A stretch of 64,000 nucleotides of DNA from Meloidogyne chitwoodi (lineage: Eukaryota; Nematoda; Chromadorea; Rhabditida; Meloidogynidae): assembly GCA_015183035.1 (NCBI GenBank), contig JACZZP010000018.1:434001-498000 (forward strand), read 5' to 3'. Position 1 is the stretch's first letter. Every line of letters starts with the position of its first letter. Positions 38,601-49,400 of this stretch are shown in pieces. Below the pieces are notes generated by a model. The model was not told the origin of the DNA. It saw only the letters and a list, made by a program, of their open reading frames with translations, and made no database searches. Position numbers and translations under genes: made by a program.

Positions 38601-38719
38601 TCCCATCTTGTTTTTCTTGCTCCATCTCCACCACTCATTTCAACAATTCCTTTGCAATCTATTTTTGTTGAATTTTTGAATAACCATTTTATTATATCGC
38701 TTGCATTGTCCTCTTCCAT
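29642..38719 (-). CDS. INPP4A: Inositol polyphosphate 4-phosphatase (INPP4-type)
   Basis: Lipid phosphatase that removes the 4-phosphate from PI(3,4)P2. Supporting segments: YMGPSFRPSVEKYRLAFLHV/PTNLHVQMF (INPP4-specific), a long helical middle (LKRMIGELSRRID, EEKLKNCQENVKLK), LSKGEWFCPKIIYFNLGINH, then the CX5R loop CQSGKDRTSMALTLEEGRIL. The last exon (29642-29806) has EIISCLRKDGVRRENCRKNV and LPKELRPPLGTF, matching the INPP4 C terminus. About 13 exons; ATG at 38719, stop 29642-29644. The penultimate exon ends at a canonical donor (CAACAG/GTAAAA, 34334) in phase with the last exon. The final intron (29807-34333) is 4.5 kb because it holds a tandem array and a 4 kb retroelement in antisense orientation. 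Human INPP4A and INPP4B both align; paralogue assignment is not possible. Confidence 0.87.
29847..30215. repeat. 27-bp minisatellite in last INPP4 intron
   Basis: About 14 tandem copies of GGTCACTTTTGGGTATTTTGGACATTT, one copy with a two-base loss (near 30013). It is open in several frames on both strands because 27 is a multiple of three, so the overlapping ORFs are artefacts. The array is interrupted at 30216 by the retroelement and resumes at 34279-34308. Confidence 0.95.
30216..30420 (+). repeat. 5' LTR
   Basis: 205 bp, TG...CA ends. It contains TATAAAAGG at about 30237-30245, a probable TATA box, and AGTC-rich sequence that is likely the transcribed R/U5 part. Identical to the 3' LTR. 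Confidence 0.95.
30422..30439 (+). other. Primer-binding site
   Basis: TGGCGCGGTCGAACAG begins one base after the 5' LTR. It starts with TGG, the complement of a tRNA 3' CCA end. The primer tRNA cannot be named from this sequence alone. Confidence 0.7.
30467..33805 (+). CDS. pol: Retrotransposon Pol polyprotein (PR-RT-RH-IN)
   Basis: 1,112 codons from the first ATG after the LTR (30467) to TGA at 33803-33805. Aspartic protease motif DSGAQ begins near residue 52. RT has the LDLRDAY segment and catalytic YLDD at 347-350. RNase H has TADAS near 494 and a TDHKP segment. The integrase HHCC zinc finger is around 735-770, and the catalytic D, D and E lie near 800, 855 and 891. Integrase last is the Ty3/gypsy order. 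Only about 50 residues precede the protease, so no Gag domain is encoded. There are no stops or frameshifts; with identical LTRs this suggests a recently mobile copy. An earlier in-frame non-ATG start lies inside the LTR and is unlikely. Confidence 0.94.
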   Translation: MYLVKKVFDWFSKSNSQKNEKVEILSISTTQRFEWLKKLVELNGVKVEFILDSGAQISCINEETWQLVGSPVLTKVEFLGKSYSGDEFHILGNFICKVSLNGVEDQLVVYVTKQRMNLFGLPWIISFENKLGYPIVTSLVNQEVNKSKELYIIEKSIKDIIENELKEKFSQVFEPGLGHCSKMKAHLQLKQGVKPVFIRARPVPIGVKKLVEEEIDRLLSIGAIKPIEFADWAAPIIAVKKANGKIRVCIDYSTGLNEGLELNKYPLPNLQEIWAEMNGSKVFSQLDLRDAYLQVELDNYSKKLTNINTHRGLFELQRLPFGVKSAPVIFQKLMDELIRELKGVFAYLDDLIIVSENEVEHKKVLLELFERIEAFGFKIQLEKCNFFKSELKFLGHIVSKEGIKPDPEKKSIIQNLPRPKDVKELKSVLGSINYYSKFVKEMHEVRGPLDKLLQKDKKWSWDKEQEEAFEKVKSILSSELMLTHFDPSLEIIVTADASNYGVGAMIAHKFPDGNEKTIEYASKSLSQSEKNYSQIEKEGLALIYAGSKFHKMLFGRKFKLRTDHKPLLAIFGSKKGIKVQSASRLQRWALILTNYDFEIEFVSTDKMGMADSLSRLISKSTEVEDKVIALVKRKDNNSRLCELSRVEETVKEVLNIMLEELPVDSSLVKLESEKDEKLNKVINYISNGWPKNIEDSEIRFWASRRGNLQVVEGCILFSNKVIIPFSLRKKILEVLHETHAGISRMKSLAREYIYWPGINKDIEEIVENCNSCQEVVKRPVKCELSPWPSPSKAWERVHVDFAGPCKDGKLYMILIDSYSKWPEVFKDTTTSAKDVIKNLDWTFTHYGFPKTLVSDNGSPFQSYEFKSYCKSRGISQVFSPPYHPQSNGQVERFVDYFKRMMKKNWGKVNWLQEVLFKYRATPRESLGGKSPAEEFLNRKLRTKLALVIPEKSNKSIDPKREQFRNKMKIWFDKHHGAKVREFKIGDKVWFMNYSKNKAFEWLVGTLVSKIGVVVKIQSEKLKAIVSRHINQIRKCNLVENKKSLNLWWKNSEIEKSIPVNNSPVRVNNENIQLSPILPVKRVVRPTKMLVVENTKSKSYREEPFRCGEKLQR
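34057..34073 (+). other. Polypurine tract
   Basis: AAAAGAAAGGAGGGAGA directly abuts the 3' LTR, as required for plus-strand DNA priming. Confidence 0.85.
34074..34278 (+). repeat. 3' LTR
   Basis: 205 bp, identical to the 5' LTR by reading. It is followed by the GTCAC target duplication and the remaining minisatellite unit. Confidence 0.95.
34550..35370. repeat. GAAACATGTTTC palindromic repeat in INPP4 introns
   Basis: Two introns are filled with variants of the self-complementary words GAAACATGTTTC, GAAGCATGCTTC and AAACTTGTTTC at irregular spacing (34550-34795 and 35150-35370). The exon between them lacks the word. The family is not seen elsewhere in the window. Confidence 0.8.
35784..35978. 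mobile_element. MITE, 195 bp, 9-bp target duplication, in INPP4 intron
   Basis: Terminal inverted repeats include GCACATCGATCCCAATTCAT and inner CCAATTGGTCCAAT/ATTGGACCAATTGG. Direct repeats AAGTTTAAA flank it (35775-35783, 35979-35987). It is related, in opposite orientation, to the 193-bp element at 1646-1838. Confidence 0.78.
36991..37068 (-). repeat. tRNA-like sequence in INPP4 intron
   Basis: Minus strand: GTCGGAGTAGTCTAGTGGTTA (A box) and TGGGTTCGATTTCACC (B-box-like). Acceptor pairing is poor. Confidence 0.55.
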
Positions 38720-39268
38720 TTTAAATTGAAAGAAACCTGATTAAAAAAGTATAGAGGTTTTTTTAATAATTAATTTAAATTGTTTAAATCAAAGTCTGGA
38801 TGGATACCTCATTTTTAGTACATTAAAAAATAATTTAATAAATTATAAGATATTTAAAAATATAATTAGGCCATTTCAAAGATAAAAATCAAATACAAAT
38901 AAATATCATTTATTTAGTCAAAAACAAAATTAAAGCTCATTTTTGAATGTAAATAAAGTAGTATAAAATAAATTATGTCTGAGGTAAAAGTCTATATAAT
39001 TGTAATAAACAGAAAATTATTTTTTTTCCAACTAATAAAATATTATTGAGTAGAGAACAAAAGATTTTGTGTTTAAAAAAATTTTTTTTTATTTTGGATT
39101 AAAATATAGGCTTGAAATATATCATAAAATATGTATTAAAAAAAGAAGAGATTTCTGGAAGTTGGAAAAAAATAATACAAAAAACCTGTATAAAACAATT
39201 TATAAGTCACTTGTGTAAATATTCTAAAGTCATTTTTATGAGATCCTCGAAAAGCCATGGCAGGAATT

Positions 39269-40596
39269 TCAAACTTCGTCAACTGGTTCTTCAAGGCTCC
39301 ACTAAATTTAAAAAAATAAAAATTTTTCAAAGAACTTTTGGTAATGGCGTATAACAATATTGTTATTTTTGGTATAATCGTCCTTTTAGTATAATAAAAC
39401 ACCATCTTCATTACCTTGCCAAAAATACCAAAAAATTAAAAAACTTAAACTAAACAAGAATTTAAAATAATTACTAACCAGCACACCAACAGATTCAAAG
39501 AGTCCGCCTCCCAAAAATGCCTATAAAATAAAAATATATTTAAATCAACGATAAATCATTATTATTTGGTTCTATTAAAATTATTAAGCCTAATTATAAT
39601 TTCAAAAATTCACCGTGAAACAAATTCCTTTACCAACTCTATTGGCTCTACAAGCTAAAACAAGGCGCCCAATCTTTCGCGTTCGATTTTTAGTACGCAA
39701 AATCTTAGCAGCTTTCGATCCTATAACTTTATCAACACTAGGACACAACTGTTGATTTTCAGTCGTCTTAGTTTGAATATGATGACAAATTGGAGATTGG
39801 TTAATCTCTATTTCAGACTCAATTAAAGACATATCTTCGCATTTCTCACAAATTCCCTATAAAATAAATAATTCAAAAATATTCTGATTCAAGAATTTTT
39901 CTAAAACATTATTTGGTAAAATCAACTCCAAAATAAAACTGAGATAACCTAAAAACTTTAGGATTTTTACACACGCACAAAAAATTAGTGAAATAATGAA
40001 GAAATTAGCGACGCGCTTCATATATAAGCTTTAAAAACCGCAAAAATAAGAAGTTAGAATTAGGACATATTTCTCACTGATTTGCCTTTGGCTTTAAGAG
40101 GTTCTTAATCAATATGATGTAAAAACTAAAATTTGCCGTAAAACTAATCAATAGAACCAAATTTGGTTACGAAACCAACAGCCCTAATAAGATAGAAAAT
40201 TAACCGTCATACGAATTTTCGCTCCTTCTTTCGATGCCTTCACTGGAATACACTTACTCCCCTCAACAACCATCATCGATTCCAGTTCACATTGGTGAAC
40301 CCCACTAACGACATCGAAATCAAGATAAGGACGCCTGGGACGCATATAATGGAATATGGTTAGATACGGATGGCCACCAGAAGATAACTATAATTCAACG
40401 TTAAAAATTTTTTAGTTAAAAATATTACAGAGTCAACAGGGAAACCCGTTCGGAGTTGAATTTCAACAATTAATTGCGTCAAGGTTAAAGGACCTACAAT
40501 TCTTATCGTCTTAAACAAAGGATTAACAATAATTTGTGTCGGTGAATCACCAACAGAAGAAGAAGGAGAATTTTGATTTTGTTCTACATCACCCAT
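39269..40596 (-). CDS. Conserved-looking protein, family not recognised
   Basis: Five exons join in phase: 40432-40596, 40207-40388, 39612-39858, 39481-39520 and 39269-39300. The ATG at 40596 (MGDVEQNQNSPSSSVG) is preceded by a good splice acceptor TTTATATTTAG around 40637, which could be a trans-splice site. Recognisable stretches: IRIVGPLTLTQLIVEIQLRT, GGHPYLTIFHYMRPRRPYLD, CELESMMVVEGSKCIPVKAS, then ILRTKNRTRKIGRLVLACRA and AFLGGGLFESVGVL, ending WSLEEPVDEV. The beta-rich pattern and RPRRPYL/KNRTRKIGR basic patches could fit an immunoglobulin-like DNA-binding fold, but this is a guess. No membrane segment. The last exon reads in another frame further, so the C terminus is uncertain. Confidence 0.6.
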
Positions 40597-41066
40597 GTTG
40601 GTTTGTAAGTAAAATATTTTAAATTTGTGCAATTCCTAAATATAAAGAAACTATTAGATTAAATATGAAAAACAAAATCAAAAAATAAAATCAGATAAAA
40701 TTATGTCGTCAATATCATCATTTTATTTATTTACATAACTTCAAAAAATAAACTTTTTTATAGATAACATTTTAGAATTAGATATTTTGTAATGTTCACA
40801 TTGAATAAATATCAAAATACCAAAATCGTCAAAACATTTTTAGGTCATTTAACAAAGGGTAAAATGAGTAAAAAACGGAACGACGTACCCTCGCAAATTC
40901 AGCCTCTTTCGACCTCTATTTCTGCACAACACAAAAATTTTTTTGATCACAACTACACTCAAATTGTTATGTAATTTTTTGAAATAACGTCAATTTGTTT
41001 TTTAAATATCCAAAATAAATAAAAACTTCAAAAATAATTTAAAATTCAAAAAAAAAAATTGTTCAA

Positions 41067-42881
41067 TTATTGAAAAACATCATCAATAATTGCAAAATGG
41101 TCATCATCCAAAGTTGTATAAATCTTTCCCTCATCCAACAAAAATTGAATGTCACTCATAAAATTTTGTCCAGGCTTAATAGTTGACCGAATTTGTTCAA
41201 CATGAACTCCTGTTCCCTCTAAAAATTTTATTAAAAAAATGTTGAGAAGAAACTTTTTATAAAACCCCAAATTTCACTTAAAAAAATAGAAAAAGTAAAG
41301 TTGGGCCAAGGTTTAGGGGTTTTTTCCCTTAACCAAAGCCCAGGCCCAGACATATTTTTTGAACATTTTGAATTTTCTCTGGGCCTGGATTTTTTCCTAA
41401 AATCTAGAGATCATTGTTCGTCTAATTTACATTTTCAAATTAATTCTAATTATTTCTAAAATATAAATAAACCTGTGTTTGTGCCTCCAAAACGTTTAAT
41501 GTACTCAAATATCTAAAAAATATAAATTTTTTTATCATAAATTTAAAATTAAAAAACCTTGACTTGTTGTACTGATAAATTTGGATAAGCATTAAATTGT
41601 TGCTGTTTTGGTGTTGGCTGATTTTGACGGTTTGGAGTAATTATTGATGTTGAAGGATTATTTGATCGACCAGGCGTTGTTTGTTGTTGAGTCCCTCCTC
41701 CAGGAAATGTTGTTGATTTGGCAGTTTTAAAAATTGTATTTTCAAATGCTTGAGGTTTTTCAGGCACATTCTGAAAAGTAAAAATATTTTTAATTTTTAA
41801 AACAAAACAATTGATAAAAAAGAAAATTAAAAAAAAACAACAAAGCGAAGGCAATATTGAGATTTAATGTTAAAATTAGAGATCGATGGGGGAGAGATCT
41901 TTAATGGGATTTTAGTGATTCGCTCACGTAATCACCACTTTTTTTATTTTCGGGATTCTGAGTTTTTTCGGATTAGTTCCGTTGAATCTCCCGTCCCGGC
42001 ATTTATTTTTAAAAATAATCCCAACTTGAGACCCCAAAAATGTGATTTTAACGGTTTCTAGTTAAAATTATTTTAAGTGTTCTAAAAATAAATTTCTGAG
42101 GTCATTGAGATCATTAAAAAAAAATAAAAAAACTTGAAATTGTTTTATTTACTTTAGAGTAGTAATATTTGGCAAGTTTACATTCCATTTTAAAAATTTC
42201 AATTTCATCCATTGACACATCACGAATATGAAAACTAATAAGGCTAAGACGATCATTAAACTTTTAAAAAAATAAATAAATTTAAATAAATAATAATAAT
42301 ACAAGACGAAGTTTGCCAACAGCTTGAACTGTATGTCCTTCAGAAAAAACTTGCTCAATATTTGGTTGCTTTAAATAATAAAATCAAATTTAAAAATTAA
42401 AAAAAAACCAGATCAGTTCCACCATAGCGAATAACAGTAAATCGTTTAGCTACGCGAGGATCAGCCGCCATTCCATCACAAATTTCATAAGTAGTACATT
42501 GATTTGTATCTGTATAAACACTCACAATTCGTCCCATAACTTTGACCTGAGAAAGAACAAAAACTGAGATTTTCAGTTAAAAAACAAATCAAAAAACGCT
42601 TTTTAACTAAAAATTTCTCAAAAAAATAAATTCATGGCAATCAATGTAAGAACCCTTCTTAAATTATTAACAATTTCACAAACCGTATTAAAAAAATATC
42701 CTCCAATAACAAACTTTTCATCATCATTAGACATTGTTAACAAATCTTCAACCAATGCTGGTATTGGTATTTTATCAGTTATATGACTTTTTTGATGTTG
42801 TGAAGAAGAAGAAAAATCTTGAATTCCTCCTCCTTGTTCTCCCCATCCACTTCCACCAAATTGATCGAATGAAGCATCCAT
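41067..42881 (-). CDS. RPA2: Replication protein A 32 kDa subunit
   Basis: Middle subunit of the single-strand DNA-binding RPA trimer in replication and repair. The N terminus (MDASFDQFGGSGWGEQGGG) is Gly/Ser-rich like the phosphorylated N terminus of RPA2. The OB fold follows: KVMGRIVSVYTDTNQCTTYE, DPRVAKRFTVIRYG, EGHTVQAVGKLRL, FNDRLSLISFHIRDV. A Gln/Thr/Pro-rich linker leads to the C-terminal winged helix (EGTGVHVEQIRSTIKPGQNF, DIQFLLDEGKIYTTLDDDHF). Start 42881, stop 41067-41069, about seven exons. Its length fits the family. The unknown gene starts 470 bases downstream and the CLIP-like gene ends 539 bases upstream, all on the minus strand. Confidence 0.9.
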
Positions 42882-43216
42882 TTTAATTTTTTTTTAAATT
42901 TCTTTTAAAAATGTATGTATGTATAAACCTTGAATTTAAATTTTAAAAAATTAAACATTTTAAAAAAAAAATATATCTTTGAAAAACTAATAAAATAAAC
43001 ATAAAATTAATTATAAAAAATATAAGTATGTTCATTTATTACAAATGAGATCAAAAAAAAAAATAATTAAAAAAAAAGAATACTACTCATAGAGCAAGAA
43101 AAGAAAACCGTGTTCTTGAAACAATCATCGCAAGTTTTTTAAAAATTGAAAATTATTTTTTCTTAAATGATTGTTTCATATAATAAAATTTTTAATTAAT
43201 AAAAAGAAAGAAAAGC

Positions 43217-43362
43217 AATTTAATTTTAAGGATCAAAACAAATTTTGTCAAAAATTAAAAAAATGACCAAAAAATGTCAAAATGACAAAATGTCCAAAAC
43301 ACATTTTTGGACAAAATGTCCAAAGAAAAGTTTATTTTTGTTTGATCCTTAAATTTAATTAT
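43217..43362. repeat. Short inverted-repeat sequence with GACAAAATGTCC core
   Basis: TAAGGATCAAA...TTTGATCCTTA ends enclose CAAAATGTCCAAAACACA and TTTTGGACAAAATGTCC. An AATTTAATT direct repeat flanks it. It lies in the gap between the CLIP-like stop and RPA2 and is probably a small MITE; the boundary is uncertain. Confidence 0.5.
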
Positions 43363-43420
43363 TTATATGAATTGAAGCGTGTTTGGCTATTAAATTGATA
43401 TATTTAATTTAATTAAAAAT

Positions 43421-46400
43421 TTAACTTGTCAATGAATCTTCGTTTTTGTCGAAGTCTATAGTATTTGTTGGAGGGTCATCCACTAAAATTTAAAAAAAAA
43501 TTTATAATTTTAAAAATTAAATTAAAAAAAAATACATTCATAACACTCTTTATTTGTATATATTTTAGTTGGGGTATTTTGAAGTTTAGAACGGCCTTCT
43601 TGTTGATAACATTTTACTAATGAAAGTGCAGAATCTATTGACTTTGACATGTCAATTTCTGAAAATAAATTAATAAATTTTTTTTTTAATTTTATAACTT
43701 CTCTTAATAAAAATGCTAGAGACACACGATTTTTAAAATTAAACAAATTTTATTAAAAAAAAAAAAACCATGGTTTTGATGAGAACGTGAAGACAAACAA
43801 GAAGATGTTGGTCTTTCAATACTAGCAGTAGGTGTAGATTTTGCTGATCGAGCTGAAGATATACTAAAAAAGAAAATATATTTAAATTTAATAGAAACTT
43901 TCTATAAGGGTGATTTAAAGCTAAAAAAAAAGAGAGAATTTCAAATGAAAAAAAAACAATTTCGAATTTATAAAATATTTAATGGACCAATTTTCCTTCT
44001 TTTTTTTTTGCTGATATATTCACTTGACAAAAGTAACTCTAAAAGAAAGATAATTTTAAATAATCCACTCTCCAATTTATAAAAAAAACTCTAAAATAAA
44101 TTTAAAAGGGTAATTATATATCATTAATTTAATTAAAACACCAAAATAATTGTCAAGTAAAAACACAAAACCAACAAAAATATTCTAATCTTTTCCCCCC
44201 TAATAAATAAAAAATAAAAATTCAAACAAACTTTAGGCTGGTGCTTAATTGATATTCCAAAACATCTTTTTGATGTTCAATTTCCTTAGATTTATTTATT
44301 GCCAAGTCTCTTTGTTGCCTAAAAACTTCTAATTGAGTTAACAAAGATCTTTCTAGTTGTTTAAGTCTATTAACTTCTTCTCTCAAATCTTCATTTTTTG
44401 ATTCTAATTTTATTATTAAACCTTCTTTTTCGGCAAACTTTTCTACTTTAAATAAAAGCTGACGATTTTCACTTCGGAATTTGTTTAATTCATCTGTTTT
44501 TAGTTGAAGAGCGTAAGAAAGACTGGACAAATCATTCTTTAAATCCTTAAAAAATTTAAATTTAAAAAAAAATTAAAAAAAATTAGACAACCAACACCTT
44601 TCGGTTTACCTTATATTTTTATTTAAATAAAATAAAAAACGTCCCTTTGATTGACCTCACATATTTTTTGCCCGACAACACAGTTTTTGACAAATAAATA
44701 GTAAAAAAAAAATTTTAAATTAAAAATTAGTCTTTAAAAATATATTCGAAATTTTTTTTCTTAAAAATAACCGAAAAAAAAATTATTTTTTAAATTTAAG
44801 AAATAGATGAGAGGACAATTAAATGTTCTCCAACATCGCTGTCGATCAAAAAAAAAATAACCTTAAATTAAAAGAAATTTTTGCCCTATAAAACGGTCAC
44901 ATATTTTTCCATCTCAAAAAATAAAAAAAAAAATTCTTTAATAAAAACCTGAATGCGTTGTGTTTCGCTTTGATTAAGTTTAATTTTATATTTTTCTTCT
45001 TGCTCTTCAAATTGTGTTTTAAAGGCAATTATTTGGTCTTCATATTCTTTAACACTTTTTTCACTTTCTTTTTGGATTAATTCCAATTTATTTTGATGAT
45101 CTGACAAAAGAAGACTACGAACATCTTCTACCTATTTTTTAAAAAATAAAAAAAAATTGAATTAAAATTTTTTTTTTGGTTAAGTGGTAAAAACTCATTT
45201 TTCAAGGCAAAAAGGACGCGGGTTCGAATCCTTTTGACGGAAATATTGTTTATAAACAAATTTTATTAATTTTTAAATTATCTAAACTCATTCTTAAGCA
45301 ATTAAATTAAAAAAAAATTTTTAAACCTCATTTTTGTGTAATTCATCAGCTTTATGAAGATTTTCCTTCCATTTGCCTTCAACTACAAATTTCAATAATA
45401 ATAAAAATAAAAAAATTAGTAGAATAAAAACAAAAATAATTGAAATAATTTTTATAAAATTTTCAAAACGTAAAATTGTTGTAGTAGTTAAAATTTGAAA
45501 AATAAAAAAATTATTTTTTTCATTTTTTGTAGTAGAACAAAAAGTAAATATTAAGGGAGAATATATTAAAATAAATAAACATAAAGTTGACAAAAATATA
45601 AAAATTAATTGAAAAAATTTTTTAGGTTTTAAAAATGTTAGATTTGAATAATAATACATTTATTTTTAAATTATATTAAATAAAATTATAATTTATTAAA
45701 AAAGAGTGGAAAAGCACAACACACCCAATGACCCCTCAAATGGAAAAAAAGAAGCAAAATATAATTAAACACATAACTCTCCTATTTTTGAAACAAAGAA
45801 AAATTTGTTTTTATGTTTTATAATTGTGCTTCTTTTTTTAAAGTAATAAAACGGCGATATTCCATAAAAATGGAAAAATATTATTGAGATTTTAATAAAA
45901 TAAAATCGAGATATTTTAGTCTCGATTTTAGTCTCGAGTCGGGAAATTAGAGCTTCTCGATGAATTAAAAATACGAAAAAATAAAAAAAGAAGCAGGAAA
46001 AAGTTTAAATAGAAGAAAGATGCCAAAAGAAAATAAAATTTTACGGGGGAAGAAAAAAAAAATTTTTTTTTTAGAAAAACTGAAACAAAAAGCAAAGGGT
46101 TGGGGAAGAAGCAATTAATCTTTTGATGAAGAAAAATAAAAAATTCTCAAAAAAAAATTCAAAATTATCGTAGAAATAAACAAAAATAGGAGAACAACTC
46201 CTCTTATATCTTCAGAAGACTATAAAAGTCTCGAAATTAATTAAAAATAGAAAATAAAGGAGCAAAAAAAGGATCACACAGACATGATCTGATAACAATC
46301 TTTTTTTATTGGAAAAAAAAGAATAAAAGAAAAGAAATATTATAAAAATTGCAATAAAACCCACGTTTTTGGATAGCTGCTTCATAATTTAAATTATTTT

Positions 46401-49400
46401 GCTCCAATAAATCTTTTAATTTATTAACTTTTTCTTGAACAAGAATATTCTAAAAAATAAATATTTTAATAAAAAGGATATAAAAACTGTCACGAAATTG
46501 ACCCTTATTTTTAACCACACTCTTTACTTAAACAGGGATGTCATAAATTCCAAAAAATATTCAAAGACTCTTTTTGGTCAGTTCAAAAAATTTAAAAAAA
46601 AAATTCTAAAAATTTCAGGGACCACCAAAGGGGAAAGTGTGGAAGAAGAAAATAAGAGAAACTAATCTCTTCTATAAATTTCTACATTTATTAATTCCAA
46701 AAATGTTAAATGTTTCAGAAAATAAGACCAAAAGTAACCCCCTAATTTTAATTTAATTTAAAAAAAATTCCAAACCTTTTCATCCAACGTTTTGGCCAAA
46801 ATAATAAAGACATCACAAGCCTTTTTTTCTTTCTTCAAATCTTTTTGGAGCTGTTCAATTACTTTCTTTTGTTCATTTTCCAAATCTTTATTAACCACCA
46901 AATTTGTATTTGTTGGAGTTTTTGCCTTTTTTTGAACAATTTTATTTTCTTTGGCAACAGCAGTGTTTTCTTTTGAACCCAAAACTTGTCGAGAAATTCT
47001 TGCAAAAGAAGATATTTTGTTTGGAGTACTGCTAGTAACTGTTGGCGTGGAAATGCTTCCATGAGGCTTGATAATTGTGGTTCCTTGTAAAAGAGAATTT
47101 TATGCTTATTATTTTTACGTGAGTCTATCCCCTGTGTTGTAGAATTAAAAAACCTTCATGCAATCAAAATCCTTCCAAATAGTTCCCCTGAAATCCCAGA
47201 ATTTACCCTAACCTTCCCCTCAAATCTATCAGTTATTTAAATAAAAATTCGAATAAAAAAACAAACTTGGAACAGAACGAGTAGCACTAGGCAATTTAAC
47301 AGTAGCAGGACTTTTCGACTGAGTACGACAATCATTTGTTGATGTTGGAGTTGTTTCACTCTCAGCTGAAAATTGACGACTCGGAGATTTGTCACAAACA
47401 GCGGATTTTGATTTTCCAACTTCGTTGGGACGCTTTTCTGAAATTTTTTTTTAAAGTGATTTACGCGATTAAATAGCACAAAGTTTGGCCATATAGTCGC
47501 GGTGTAAAATAAACACAAAAATTGGAATTTAACATGCACAAATTTCGTCAACAAAAAAACTTGCGGACAACATTTGCGCACTGTTAAATTTTTAACCCAA
47601 AAGGGCCTCTTGGTCAGACAATCTAATCCACAAAAACACGTGATATCTAATAAATTAAAAAATAAAAACCTCCTTTACTTCGTGTCACAATGCCAGAAAG
47701 TAATTTTGAACGAACTTCTCTTTTGGAACGTTTTTTTTCATCTTCCATACTTTTTTTAAGTTGTTCCATTACTAATTGATTTTTAGTTGGTTGTTTTGGC
47801 TTTGCAGCCCTTGCAGCTGCAGAATGATTTTGTGAAGGCATTGGAATAGAAAATACAGAAATCTAAAAAATAAATAAATTGATTATTATTTTTATAAGAG
47901 CAATGTCCGCAAGTATAATTGAATTCTTAAGGACACATTTAGACTGACACAAGTTAGAAATAGATAAAACGATCAAAAGTGGGTCATTTTTAAATCATAA
48001 GGGTCAAGAATATTATAATAAAATAAATAAAAAAAACTTGCAGACAAAATTTGCGGACAATGCCCTTAAAGCGAAGAAAGCGTTAAATAAAAATTATAAA
48101 ATTTATAGCAAAAATAAAATATTTAAAGGAATAAAATGGAGATGAGGAGATGGACATTGTGTGGACTATATTGAAGATTAAAAAAATAATAATAAGAGAG
48201 CATTTCAAGTGGACAACAACACGAAGAAAAAAAAAATAAAATAAAACAACTTGCCCTATTATTCTTTTCTTCTCCTCTAAAAGAAGATTTGGACGTTTCT
48301 TTTTCTTTTTCTCGTTGAAAATTTTGCACATTGCGGCTTGAAACATTTGTTCTTAAATAACAAGTATTATTATTGTCAATTTTTCCATCAGTCATAAACG
48401 AGATCATTTCAGTGACAGGCTAAAACAAACGTAAAAATAAATATATTTAAGATTTGTTAAGTTTGAAGAACAAATATTAGCTTTTTTAAGAGGGAAAATA
48501 GTAGTAAAATTAATACAAAAGATAAACAATATTTTCGTTACACTTTTTCGCTTAATTATGGGTTAGAAAAACGTAAAAAATGAAAGCTTAATTTTTTTAA
48601 ATTGAAGTAAAAAATAGAAAAAAACAGAATGCCAAAAAATTGTTTTTTTGTTAATTTTCAAATTGAATAAAAATATGACAAGTACAGTTTAACGCGAAAG
48701 TTGAGTGTCATATAATTTCTGGCGCTCAACTTTTTTTTTTAATTTTTCTAAAACTCATACGCACTGAACTGCATTAATTTCCCAAATTTTCTTTTTCTTA
48801 CCGATTTATTCTCTAATTCTTTATTATTTTTTCTAGTACTTTTTTGTTGTTGTTCAAGTCCTTCTAATTTTAAATGACTTCTATTTTGTTTATTTTCTGA
48901 TTTTAAAATCAATCCACTAGAAAAAGTTTTTGTTTCTGCCATTGGTGTTTGCATATCTTCTTCTTCTGGTTCTGGACTTGAAATTATAGGCAAATCCATA
49001 CCTAAACTAGGTCCATCCAATATTACAGATTCATCTGTTCTAAATGTTCGAGAAAAGCCTGAAAAAATTACAAAAATACATTTTGATATAAAAATAAACT
49101 TGAATTACAAAAATAAACTTAAAAATACAAAAATAAACTTGAAATACAAAAATAAACTTGAAATACAAAAATAAACGAATTACAATAAATAAACTTGAAA
49201 TACAAAAATCTGACAGTTACACAAAAGCAAACTACAAAACATTTCTTAAACAGTATTAATAAACCTTACCATTTTCATTCATTATCCAACCTAGAATTGT
49301 TGTTCTATTATCTTCATCATCATCTTCTTCATCTAATCTAAGTAGTGATGTTTCGCTTAATTCTAAATCAGAAAGCATTGGACAGTCAGATTCAAATACT

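Noticed and set aside
40792..40974. 60-codon plus-strand ORF between RPA2 and the unknown gene
   Set aside because: Short, no motif and no splice or promoter context; lies in an intergenic gap.
45321..45659. 112-codon membrane-protein-like ORF
   Set aside because: The hydrophobic stretch is intron sequence; only about 60 bases at the end (45328-45387) are an in-phase coiled-coil exon of the CLIP-like gene.
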